In this document: positions 34,497-41,261 of the stretch, in pieces
Layout of the letters: each line of letters opens with the position of its first letter
Numbering within the stretch: position 1 is the stretch's first letter
NCBI RefSeq assembly: GCF_015350805.1
Contig: NZ_JADKSG010000001.1
Coordinates: 1,722,513 to 1,786,512, forward strand
From: Herbiconiux sp. VKM Ac-1786
Lineage (GTDB): Bacteria > Actinomycetota > Actinomycetes > Actinomycetales > Microbacteriaceae
Length of the DNA: 64,000 nt
Direction: 5' to 3'
Notes under the pieces: generated by a model
Told to the model about the DNA's origin: nothing
What the model saw: only the letters and a program-made list of their open reading frames with translations
Databases searched by the model: none
Made by a program: the position numbers and the translations under genes

Positions 34497-34939
34497 CGGG
34501 GCGACTGCCAGAGCTCCAGCTGGATGCCGTCGGGGTCGCGGAAGTACGCCCACCGCGACCCCGCCAGCGGCCCCTCGTCGATCGTGTTCGGCGGGCTGCT
34601 GAACACGGCGCCCTTGGCCGAGAGCTCCGCGACCGCCGCGTCGAGATCGTCGACCTCGAAGCAGACGTGGGCGGCCCCGACGTCGCAGTTGCGCCGGTCG
34701 AAGTCCTCGCCCACGGGCTCCTGGTACTCGAGGAACTCGATGCGGGTCGAGCCGACGGTGAGCATCGAGAAGGTCAGCCGCGCATCCGGAACCTGCACGC
34801 CGCGAGCGAGCTCGGGCCCCGCCCCGTGGTTCACCGGCCCCGGGGTCAGGCCGAACATGTCGCCGTACCAGGCGCGGGACGCCTCGAGGTCGCGCACCGT
34901 GATGCCGACGTGGTGCACGCCGTCCAGGACGAAGGTCAT
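34493..34939 (-). CDS. VOC family protein
   Basis: 148 residues, two modules with HHVGITVRDLEAS, RIEFLEY, AHVCFEVDDLDAA and IQLELWQ; the H/E/H/E set fits a metal-dependent lyase, epimerase or dioxygenase. AGGAG lies 7 nt before the ATG. Diverges from the alcohol dehydrogenase pair, so it is probably co-regulated with them. It resembles methylmalonyl-CoA epimerase/lactoylglutathione lyase types, but the reaction is not assignable. Confidence 0.88.
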   Translation of the reverse strand: MTFVLDGVHHVGITVRDLEASRAWYGDMFGLTPGPVNHGAGPELARGVQVPDARLTFSMLTVGSTRIEFLEYQEPVGEDFDRRNCDVGAAHVCFEVDDLDAAVAELSAKGAVFSSPPNTIDEGPLAGSRWAYFRDPDGIQLELWQSPR

Positions 34940-35008
34940 CGTCGACTCCTCTGCTTCGGGTAGTGTCACTGAACAGCCTCGCTTAACGGAGGCGCACATC
35001 GCTAGCGG

Positions 35009-35053
35009 TTGGCGAAAGTTCTCGACCGGTGTGTACAGTAATGATGAACTTTC
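35009..35053 (+). promoter_or_regulatory. Promoter of the alcohol dehydrogenase pair flanked by an 8-bp inverted repeat
   Basis: TTGGCG (35009-35014), 19-bp spacer, TACAGT (35034-35039). GAAAGTTC (35014-35021) and GAACTTTC (35046-35053) are perfect inverted repeats 32 bp apart (three helical turns), bracketing the -10 box. A dimeric or looped repressor site is likely. Confidence 0.5.
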
Positions 35054-35075
35054 CGACGACGCAAAGGAGCTGAGG

Positions 35076-36143
35076 ATGCGGGCAGCCGTCTTCCACGCCG
35101 CACAGGACATCCGGGTCGAAGAGGTGGCCGAGCCGAACGGCGCCGGCCCCGGCGAGGTGCTCCTCCGCCCCTTCTGGTGCGGCGTCTGCGGCACCGACCT
35201 GCACGAGTACGCGATGGGCCCGATCGTCATCCCGGCCACGCCGCACGCGCTCACCGGGGCCACCGCCCCGCAGATCCTCGGCCACGAGTTCTCGGCCGAG
35301 GTGGTCGAGGTGGGTGCCGGCGTCACGAACGTGCGGGCCGGCGACCGCGTCTCGGTGATGCCGCTGCTCTCCTGCGGCACCTGCTACTACTGCCGCCGCG
35401 CCCTCAACCACCTCTGCCAGCGGATGGCCTGCATCGGCCTGAGCTTCGCCTGGGGCGGCATCGCCGAGCTGGCGGTCGTGCCGGCCACCCACGTCAGCGT
35501 GCTCCCGGATGCGGTCACCGACCTCCAGGGCGCGCTCGTCGAGCCCGGCGCCGTCGCGGCCTACGGCGTCGACACCGCGCAGGTGCGCCCGGGCGACACC
35601 GTGCTGATCACCGGAGCGGGCCCCATCGGTGCCCTCGCCGCCCTTTACTCCTCGTCGCTCGGCGCCTCGGTCTTCATCTCGGAGGTCAACCCGCACCGCG
35701 CCGAGTTCGCGCGGAACCTCGACGTGGGAGAGGTGCTCGACCCCACCGCGATCGACGTGCCCGCCTACCTCAAGGACCGCACGGAGGGCGTCGGCGTCGA
35801 CGCCGTGGTGGAGTGCTCGGGCAACGAGCGCGCCCTGCAGGCGGCGCTCGCCTCGGTGCGCTCGGCCGGACGCATCTCGCAGACCGGGCTGCACACCAAG
35901 GCGGCGTCGATCGACCCGATGGTGCTCTCCGAGCACGACATCACGCTCGCCGGCACCTGGTGCTACCCCGTGACCGACTGGCCCCGCATCATCGATCTGA
36001 TCGCCCGGGGACGCTACCCGGTCGAGAAGGTCGTCAGCGCCCAGGTGCAGATGGACGACGTCGTGCAGGGCTTCGAGACCCTGCTCTCGCCCCGCGGCGA
36101 CCAGGTGAAGGTGCTCATCCAGGCCGGAAAGGGAACGCGATGA
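35076..36143 (+). CDS. Zinc-dependent alcohol dehydrogenase, 2,3-butanediol dehydrogenase-like
   Basis: 355 residues of the MDR family. Catalytic zinc ligands Cys38 (GVCGTDLHEY) and His70-Glu71 (GHE), full structural-zinc set Cys100, Cys103, Cys106, Cys114, and the cofactor loop GAGPIGALAA. The GVCGTDLHEY and GPIVIP insert are typical of (R,R)-butanediol dehydrogenases. AAAGGAG precedes the ATG by 6 nt; upstream in-frame codons antisense to the VOC gene were rejected. It overlaps the next dehydrogenase by ATGA. A diol or secondary alcohol is the probable substrate. Confidence 0.9.
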   Translation: MRAAVFHAAQDIRVEEVAEPNGAGPGEVLLRPFWCGVCGTDLHEYAMGPIVIPATPHALTGATAPQILGHEFSAEVVEVGAGVTNVRAGDRVSVMPLLSCGTCYYCRRALNHLCQRMACIGLSFAWGGIAELAVVPATHVSVLPDAVTDLQGALVEPGAVAAYGVDTAQVRPGDTVLITGAGPIGALAALYSSSLGASVFISEVNPHRAEFARNLDVGEVLDPTAIDVPAYLKDRTEGVGVDAVVECSGNERALQAALASVRSAGRISQTGLHTKAASIDPMVLSEHDITLAGTWCYPVTDWPRIIDLIARGRYPVEKVVSAQVQMDDVVQGFETLLSPRGDQVKVLIQAGKGTR

Positions 36144-37132
36144 AGGCCCTGCAGTTCGTCCAGGAGGACAGCGCCGCCGTGCGCGAGCTCGACGTGCCCG
36201 CCATCGCCGCCGACGAGGTGCTGATCGCCTCCCGCCGGGTCGGCGTCTGCCACTCCGACATCGAGCTGCTCGAGGGCCGGTACATCATCCCGTTCGAGTA
36301 CCCGGTGATTCCGGGGCACGAGTGGTCGGGCGAGGTGGCCGCGGTCGGCTCGGCCGTGACCGAGTTCGCCGTGGGTGACCGGGTCGTGGGGGAGTGCGTG
36401 ATCGGCGACGACCACTTCGGCTTCTCGATCTCGGGCGCCGCTGCCGAGTACTTCGTGGCCAAGCCCGCGTGGCTGCACCGGCTTCCCGCCGAGCTGTCCT
36501 GGGCGGCCGGAGCCCTCGTCGAGCCGTTCAGCGTCGCGTACTACGCGCTGATGCGGGTGGGCAACGTCAACGGCAGCGACGTGCTCGTCGTGCTCGGCGC
36601 CGGCCCGATCGGCCTGGCCGTGACCGCCGCCGCGGCCGCGCTCGGGGCCACCACGCTGGTCGTCGAGCCCTCGGAGGAGCGCCGCGCCGTCGCGGTCGCG
36701 CTCGGGGCCGTCGAGGCCGTGCATCCTGATGACGCCGCCGCCACCCTCGACCGACTGTCGGGTTCCCGGGGCGCCGACGTCGTGGTGGAGTGCTCGGGGC
36801 GGCCCGAGGTGATGGCGACGGCGCTCGAGCTGGCCGCCTTCCGCGGGCGGATCGCGTACATCGGCATCGACGTGGGGCGCTCGGCGCCGGCGCCGCTCGG
36901 GCTGATCCAGTCGAAGGAGCTCACGATCACCGGCTCGATCGGCTCGCCCGGGGTCTGGCCGCAGACCCTCCGCTTCCTGGCGAGCTCGGGCATCGACCTG
37001 TCGCCCCTGATCACCCACGTCTACGGCATCGACGAGGCGACGGATGCGGTGGCCACCGCTCGCGCCCAGAGCGGCGTCATCAAGGCCCACGTGGAACTCT
37101 CGGCGCCGGCGCCGGTGGCTCCTTCGGCCTAG
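36140..37132 (+). CDS. MDR family alcohol dehydrogenase lacking the structural zinc lobe
   Basis: 330 residues. Catalytic zinc residues are present (Cys37 in GVCHSDIE, His60-Glu61 in PGHEWSG) and LGAGPIGLAVTAAAA binds the cofactor, but the four-cysteine structural zinc loop is replaced by VGECVIGDDHFGFSISG. Sorbitol-dehydrogenase-type MDR enzymes show the same loss. Translationally coupled to the preceding dehydrogenase, so the two probably act in sequence or as isoenzymes on a polyol. The stop shares CTAG with the convergent VOC gene. Confidence 0.88.
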   Translation: MKALQFVQEDSAAVRELDVPAIAADEVLIASRRVGVCHSDIELLEGRYIIPFEYPVIPGHEWSGEVAAVGSAVTEFAVGDRVVGECVIGDDHFGFSISGAAAEYFVAKPAWLHRLPAELSWAAGALVEPFSVAYYALMRVGNVNGSDVLVVLGAGPIGLAVTAAAAALGATTLVVEPSEERRAVAVALGAVEAVHPDDAAATLDRLSGSRGADVVVECSGRPEVMATALELAAFRGRIAYIGIDVGRSAPAPLGLIQSKELTITGSIGSPGVWPQTLRFLASSGIDLSPLITHVYGIDEATDAVATARAQSGVIKAHVELSAPAPVAPSA

Positions 37133-37548
37133 GCACCTTCGGTGCCGGGCCGGGCCGCGGCGCCGGTCGGCTGCGCGAGCTGGACGAGGTTGCCGCAGGT
37201 GTCGTCGAGCACGGCGACGATCACCGGGCCGTAGTCAGTGGGCGGCTGCGTGAACGTCACGCCGAGCGCCGTCAGGCGGTCGTGCTCGGCCCGCACGTCG
37301 TCGACCCCGAGCTGGCAGAACGGGATGCCGTCGGACGCCAGCGCCTCGGTGAACGGCCCCACCGCCGGGTGGCCCTTCGGTTCGAGCGACAGCTGCGTGC
37401 CGTCGGGCCGATCGGGGTCGACCACGGTCAGCCACCGGTGCTCGCCGAGCGGCACGTCGGCGGCCACGGCGAAGCCGAGCGGGCCGGTGTAGAAGTCGAG
37501 CGCCCGCTGCTGGTCGTCGACGAAGATGCTCACGGTCTGGATTCTCAC
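37129..37548 (-). CDS. VOC family protein (bleomycin-resistance/glyoxalase-like)
   Basis: 139 residues from a GTG overlapping the ArsR stop (GTGA). One VOC pair with TVSIFVDDQQRALDFYTGPLGF, WLTVVDP, GTQLSLEP and CGNLVQLAQP; the first ligand position is Val/Ser instead of His, so it may not bind metal. ArsR-VOC pairs are a frequent actinobacterial arrangement, in which the VOC protein is induced together with its regulator. Role unknown. Confidence 0.88.
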   Translation of the reverse strand: MRIQTVSIFVDDQQRALDFYTGPLGFAVAADVPLGEHRWLTVVDPDRPDGTQLSLEPKGHPAVGPFTEALASDGIPFCQLGVDDVRAEHDRLTALGVTFTQPPTDYGPVIVAVLDDTCGNLVQLAQPTGAAARPGTEGA

Positions 37549-37826
37549 GGGAGGGCCTTCCGGTCGGGCCACCGCTCGGCGATCTGCGTCAGCGGCGACG
37601 TGTCGATGGTGTGCAGTTTGTACCGGCCCCGGCGCTCGGTGAGCACGAGACCGGCCTGTTCGAGCACGTCGAGATGCTGCGAGACGGCCTGGCGTGACGG
37701 GGTCAGACCGTGCCGCATCGCGAGCGTGCTGCAGAGCTCGAACAGGGTCTGCTCGTCGCGCTCCAGCAGCACGTCGAGCAGGGTGCGCCGGGTCTCGTCG
37801 GCGAGGGCCTTGTAGACATCGGTCAC
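37545..37826 (-). CDS. ArsR family transcriptional regulator
   Basis: 93 residues: winged helix with ADETRRTLLDVLLER, SRQAVSQHLDVLEQAGLV and the wing RRGRYKLHTID. No metal-binding cysteine pair in the usual helices, only Cys32, so it is probably not an arsenic sensor but a SdpR/aromatic-responsive-type member. GTG start directly after a TATGGT -10 box with 6 nt between: leaderless. A perfect palindrome fills the promoter spacer, so it should repress itself and the coupled VOC gene. Confidence 0.9.
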   Translation of the reverse strand: MTDVYKALADETRRTLLDVLLERDEQTLFELCSTLAMRHGLTPSRQAVSQHLDVLEQAGLVLTERRGRYKLHTIDTSPLTQIAERWPDRKALP

Positions 37827-37832
37827 GGGATG

Positions 37833-37862
37833 ACCATAGGCAAGTGTTCACTTGCCTGTCAA
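37833..37862 (-). promoter_or_regulatory. ArsR promoter whose 18-bp spacer is a perfect palindromic operator
   Basis: On the minus strand: perfect -35 TTGACA (37862-37857), then GGCAAGTG-AA-CACTTGCC (37856-37839) with two 8-bp arms, then TATGGT -10 (37838-37833), then 6 nt to the GTG. A bound dimer would occupy the whole spacer and exclude RNA polymerase. Confidence 0.8.
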
Positions 37863-37895
37863 GAGGTTTGCAGTCCGAGGTGGCGTCGCCGCTGC

Positions 37896-38531
37896 TCAGC
37901 CCGTGGGCGGGAGGTCGCCCGCGAGGTCGACCGATTCGGTCTCGGCGTTCCAGGTGAAGGTCGCGGTGGCGCGGCCCGCGGCGTCGGCGTTGGCCTCGTC
38001 GCCCTGGGGGAAGCGGTAGGTGACGGCGATGGCGTCGTCGGCGGTGCGTTCGACCGAGGGCGTGAAGCCGTAGGCCTTCGAGGTGGCCGTGCCGAGGTAG
38101 CTGCCGTCGTGGAACAGGAGCACCGCCGTGGGCGAGCTGACCGTGGCGTACTCGAGGGTGACGAGCGACCAGGAGAGGTCGGCGCAGGGGTCGTAGCCGG
38201 AGTAGTCGGCGTTCGCCGCGTCCCAGACGGCGCCCTCGAGACCGGCGGGGGCGGGCAGCGCGGCGATACCCGAGGCGGCGGCCTCCTGGCCGCTCGCCGG
38301 GCCGCACGCCGCGGGTTCGGGCGTGGGTGCCGCCGTGGGAGTGGGGCTCGGCGCGGGCGCGGGGGCGGACGGCGTCGTCGCGGGGGTGGGCGTGGAGCCG
38401 GCTTCGGTGCTCGCGGTGTCGGCCGTGCATCCGGCGGTCGCGGCCACCGCCAGCACCACCACCGGCAACCACCCGGCCCGGCGCACCCCCCGTCTCGTCG
38501 TCGCGGTCGTGGGCATCGTCGCTCGTCGCAT
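37896..38531 (-). CDS. LppP/LprE family lipoprotein
   Basis: 211 residues. Basic N-terminus, hydrophobic segment (20-34) and Cys35 in ATAGC, a somewhat weak lipobox; a Thr/Pro-rich linker; then an LppP/LprE-like domain with CGPASGQEAA, DPCADLSWSLVTLEYAT, SPTAVLLFHDGSYLGTAT and ATATFTWN. GGAGG upstream of the ATG. Mycobacterial relatives are surface lipoproteins of unknown role. A paired Cys in CADL and CGP probably forms a disulfide. Confidence 0.85.
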   Translation of the reverse strand: MRRATMPTTATTRRGVRRAGWLPVVVLAVAATAGCTADTASTEAGSTPTPATTPSAPAPAPSPTPTAAPTPEPAACGPASGQEAAASGIAALPAPAGLEGAVWDAANADYSGYDPCADLSWSLVTLEYATVSSPTAVLLFHDGSYLGTATSKAYGFTPSVERTADDAIAVTYRFPQGDEANADAAGRATATFTWNAETESVDLAGDLPPTG

Positions 38532-38668
38532 CACCCCACCCTCCTCCAGATGCGCGCCCGCGTCGAGGGTGCGCGCTGCGTCGGCGGTTCTCCGCACGGC
38601 ATTCGGCGGTTCCCGTGCGGGCGTGGGCGCGGTCCCGGTCGTGGGCTCGGTCGCGGTCGCAGTCGCGG

Positions 38669-39436
38669 CTACGGGAGGGTCAGGATCTCGGGGCCGTCGT
38701 CGGTGATCGCGATCGTGTGCTCGCTGTGGGCGGTGCGGCTGCCGGTGGCGCTGCGGAGCGTCCAGCCGTCGGGATCGGTGACCAGGCGGTCGGTGCCGAT
38801 CATCGCCCAGGGTTCGAGCGCGAGCAGCAGGCCGGGGCGGAGGCGATAGCCGCGGCCGGGCCGGCCGGTGTTCGCGACGTGCGGATCCTGGTGCATGGTC
38901 GAGCCGACGCCGTGCCCGCCGAACTCGGTGTTCACGGGGTAGCCGGCCTCGGTGAGCACCGTGCCGATCGCATGCGAGAGGTCGCCGATGCGGGCACCGG
39001 GCACGGCGGCCGCGATCCCGGCGGCCAGCGCCCGCTCGGTCGCGTCGATCAGCGCGACGCTCTCCGCCGGGCGTGCCTCACCGACCAGGAAGCTGACGGC
39101 GGAGTCGGCCACGATGCCGTCGAGCGAGACCGCGAGGTCGAGCGTGAGGAGGTCGCCGTCGGCCAGGACGTGCGCCGAGGGCATCCCGTGCAGCACGGCG
39201 TCGTTCACCGAGGTGCAGATCCAATGCGCGAAGGGGCCCCGGCCGAACGAGGGCGCGTAGTCGACGTAGCACGACTCGGCACCTGCCTCGAGGATCAACT
39301 CGCGAGCCCAGCCGTCGATCTCGAGCAAGCCGGTACCGACGGATGCCCGCCCCCTCAGCTCCCGCAGGATGCTCCCCACCAGTGCCCCCGTGGCCCGCGC
39401 CCGCGGCAGTTCGCTTGCGTTCAGTATCTCGATCAT
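38669..39436 (-). CDS. map: Type I methionine aminopeptidase
   Basis: 255 residues with all five metal ligands: Asp100, Asp111, His175, Glu208 and Glu239, plus the ICTSVNDAVLHG segment and His182. Removes the initiator methionine from nascent proteins; it is in the cytosol. The context is not the usual adk-map-infA ribosomal operon, so this is probably a second, accessory enzyme. It diverges from a small XRE regulator, with 14-bp direct repeats in the shared promoter. GAGG is 5 nt before the ATG. An upstream TTG at 39451 is possible. Confidence 0.9.
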   Translation of the reverse strand: MIEILNASELPRARATGALVGSILRELRGRASVGTGLLEIDGWARELILEAGAESCYVDYAPSFGRGPFAHWICTSVNDAVLHGMPSAHVLADGDLLTLDLAVSLDGIVADSAVSFLVGEARPAESVALIDATERALAAGIAAAVPGARIGDLSHAIGTVLTEAGYPVNTEFGGHGVGSTMHQDPHVANTGRPGRGYRLRPGLLLALEPWAMIGTDRLVTDPDGWTLRSATGSRTAHSEHTIAITDDGPEILTLP

Positions 39437-39454
39437 GCGTCCTCGTTCCAATAA

Positions 39455-39477
39455 CTATCCCGGTAATACTATCCCGG
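39455..39477. promoter_or_regulatory. Direct-repeat operator between map and the XRE gene
   Basis: CTATCCCGG occurs at 39455-39463 and 39469-39477, a 14-bp period that includes flanking ACTATCCCGG. The copies lie between the two divergent starts and next to the TAGGAT -10 box of the XRE gene (39485-39490), a natural site for that regulator. Confidence 0.55.
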
Positions 39478-39496
39478 CTTACGATAGGATCGAGGC

Positions 39497-39766
39497 ATGG
39501 TCCGGCTGCCGCTCACTCCCGCCGAGGTCGAGCGCGGGCGCCGGCTCGGTGCCCTGCTGCGGCGGGCCCGCGGCGAGCGGCCGTTGCTGGAGACGGCGCT
39601 CGACGCCGGGGTCTCGCCCGAGACCCTGCGCAAGATCGAGTCGGGACGGGTCGCGACGCCGGCCTTCTCGACGATCGCGGCCATCGCCGGCGTGCTCGGC
39701 CTCTCGCTCGACGAGGTCTGGGGCGAGATCTCGCCGCGGGTCGAGCGGCCCTCGCTCGCGTCCTGA
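39497..39766 (+). CDS. XRE family transcriptional regulator
   Basis: 89 residues, almost all a single HTH: LGALLRRARGERPLLETALDAGVSPETLRKIESGRVATPAFSTI is split here as the helices at about 18-60, with SPETLRKIESG as the recognition part. TAGGAT ends 6 nt before the ATG. It diverges from the methionine aminopeptidase gene and probably controls it; this XRE/map pairing recurs in actinobacteria. It is not a toxin-antitoxin partner as far as can be seen. Confidence 0.9.
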   Translation: MVRLPLTPAEVERGRRLGALLRRARGERPLLETALDAGVSPETLRKIESGRVATPAFSTIAAIAGVLGLSLDEVWGEISPRVERPSLAS

Positions 39767-39775
39767 GCGGAGCGG

Positions 39776-40255
39776 TCAGCGCAACGGCAGCTCGTAGTGG
39801 CGGTATTCCTCGTCGGGCTGCCAGCCGAGCGCCTCGTAGAGGCGCTGCGCCGTGACGTTCGTGTGCGCCGTCGACAGCTCCAGGCGCGCCGCGCCGGACG
39901 CCTCGCCGAACTCCCGGGCCGCCTCGAGGAGGGCGGTGGCGACGCCTTCTCCCCGCGCATCCGGAGTCACGAAGAGGTCGTACAGCACCACGATCGGGGC
40001 CAGCTCGAGCGAGCAGAACGAGGGGTAGAGCTGACTGAAACCGAGCAGCCGGCCGGTGCGCCCGTCGGCGTCGGGCCGGTGGGCGACGAGCACGGTGGAG
40101 GTGCCGGTGCGCATCCGCTCGTCGAGCCAGGCGCGGGCCGCTGCCGGGTCGCTCGGCAGGCCGTAGAACACGCGGTAGGCGTCGAAGAGCGGGGCCACCG
40201 CGTCGAGATCGGCGACGGATGCGCGGCGCACCTCCACCGCCACCGCGTCGTTCAT
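39776..40255 (-). CDS. GNAT family N-acetyltransferase
   Basis: 159 residues, full GNAT fold: VRRASVADLDAVAPLFDAYR at the start, LYDLFVTPDARGEGVATALL as the acetyl-CoA loop (R/Q-x-x-G-x-G/A form RGEGVA), ARLELSTAHTNVTAQRLYEALGW at the end. Acetylates an unknown amine. Its ATG overlaps the DUF808 stop. Ends 10 bp from the XRE gene, convergent. Confidence 0.9.
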   Translation of the reverse strand: MNDAVAVEVRRASVADLDAVAPLFDAYRVFYGLPSDPAAARAWLDERMRTGTSTVLVAHRPDADGRTGRLLGFSQLYPSFCSLELAPIVVLYDLFVTPDARGEGVATALLEAAREFGEASGAARLELSTAHTNVTAQRLYEALGWQPDEEYRHYELPLR

Positions 40256-41154
40256 CGCCCGGACGTGCTGCCGTGGGCCTTCGAACCGCCCGGCAGCACC
40301 CGGCGCACGAGCATCACGACCCCCACGACGAGGAGCCCCAGCACCAGGCCGAAGACGGCCGAGCAGGCGGTCTCGACGATCCACACCACGACGGGCCCGG
40401 CCGCCTCGATCGAGTGCGTGATCGCGTGCACGACGTCGTGCGGGCCGTGCCAGAACGTCTCGGCGAGGTTCTCGATCACGAGGTGCCCACCGACCCAGAG
40501 CATCGCGACCGTGCCGACGATGCTGATCACGCGGAACACCGCCGGCATCGACGCCACGATGCGCGCCCCGGTGCGGCGCACGCCCCGCGACGGGTTCTTC
40601 ATCAGCCGCAGCCCGACGTCGTCGATCTTCACCAGCAGCGCCACCGCGCCGTAGACGAGGGCGGTCATGCCGAGGCCGATCACGGCGAGGGCGCCGAGGG
40701 TCATCCAGATGCCGAGCGCGGGGTCGAGGCTGTCGAGCGCGATCAGCATGATCTCGGTGCTCAGGATGAGGTCGGTGCGGATCGCCCCGAACACCAGCTT
40801 CTTCTCGTCGCGGGCCTCGGTCTCGCCGGCGTCGTGGTGCAGGCCGAACCACTCGAGCACCTTCTCGGCGCCCTCGAAGCAGAGGTACGTGCCGCCGATG
40901 ATCAGCAGGAACGGCAGCACGAACGGCGCGAACGCCGACAGCAGCAGCGCGATCGGGATGATGATCACGAACTTGTTGACGAGGCTGCCGAGCGCGATCT
41001 TCCACACCACGGGCAGCTCGCGCGCGGGCGTCAGGCCCTGCACGTACTGCGGCGTGACGGCGGCGTCGTCGATGACGACCCCCGCGGTCTTCGCGCTCGC
41101 CTTCAGCGCGGCCGTCAGTATGTCGTCGACCACCGCCAGCAACCCGACCGACAT
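40252..41154 (-). CDS. DUF808 family membrane protein
   Basis: 300 residues with about six membrane helices (IIIPIALLLSAFAPFVLPFLLI; WMTLGALAVIGLGMTALVYG; VVWIVETACSAVFGLVLGLL), opened by the family signature GLLAVVDDILTAALKASAKTAGVVIDD and carrying KIALGSLVNKF and FEGAEKVLE. Matches E. coli YedI type proteins. The function of the family is unknown. GGAGGGG before the ATG. Confidence 0.9.
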   Translation of the reverse strand: MSVGLLAVVDDILTAALKASAKTAGVVIDDAAVTPQYVQGLTPARELPVVWKIALGSLVNKFVIIIPIALLLSAFAPFVLPFLLIIGGTYLCFEGAEKVLEWFGLHHDAGETEARDEKKLVFGAIRTDLILSTEIMLIALDSLDPALGIWMTLGALAVIGLGMTALVYGAVALLVKIDDVGLRLMKNPSRGVRRTGARIVASMPAVFRVISIVGTVAMLWVGGHLVIENLAETFWHGPHDVVHAITHSIEAAGPVVVWIVETACSAVFGLVLGLLVVGVVMLVRRVLPGGSKAHGSTSGR

Positions 41155-41233
41155 CGACCCCTCCTCGCCGGCCCCGCCCCACGGCGACGCCGCCCCCCAC
41201 GCTACCGGCTGCGCCCGCGGTCGGGCACGCCCG

Positions 41234-41261
41234 CTACCCGCTACCCGCTACCCGCTACCCG
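41234..41261. repeat. Heptanucleotide tandem repeat (CTACCCG x4)
   Basis: Four perfect copies of CTACCCG, running over the stop codon of the DUF1016 gene (each copy provides a TAG on the minus strand). A slippage tract; no evidence of function. Confidence 0.9.

Noticed and set aside
34524-35075. Extending the alcohol dehydrogenase upstream through the VOC gene
   Set aside because: The extension is antisense to a real VOC gene and AAAGGAG with promoter elements define the 35076 start.
26000-37000. Assigning the block to acetoin/2,3-butanediol degradation
   Set aside because: E1/E2, an SDR and a butanediol-dehydrogenase-like MDR fit, but the acyl-CoA ligase, M24, beta-hydroxyacid and ketopantoate-type dehydrogenases do not; no acoX/acoR or E3 is present.
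41234-41261. CRISPR-like repeats
   Set aside because: 7-bp contiguous copies without spacers; no cas genes in the window.
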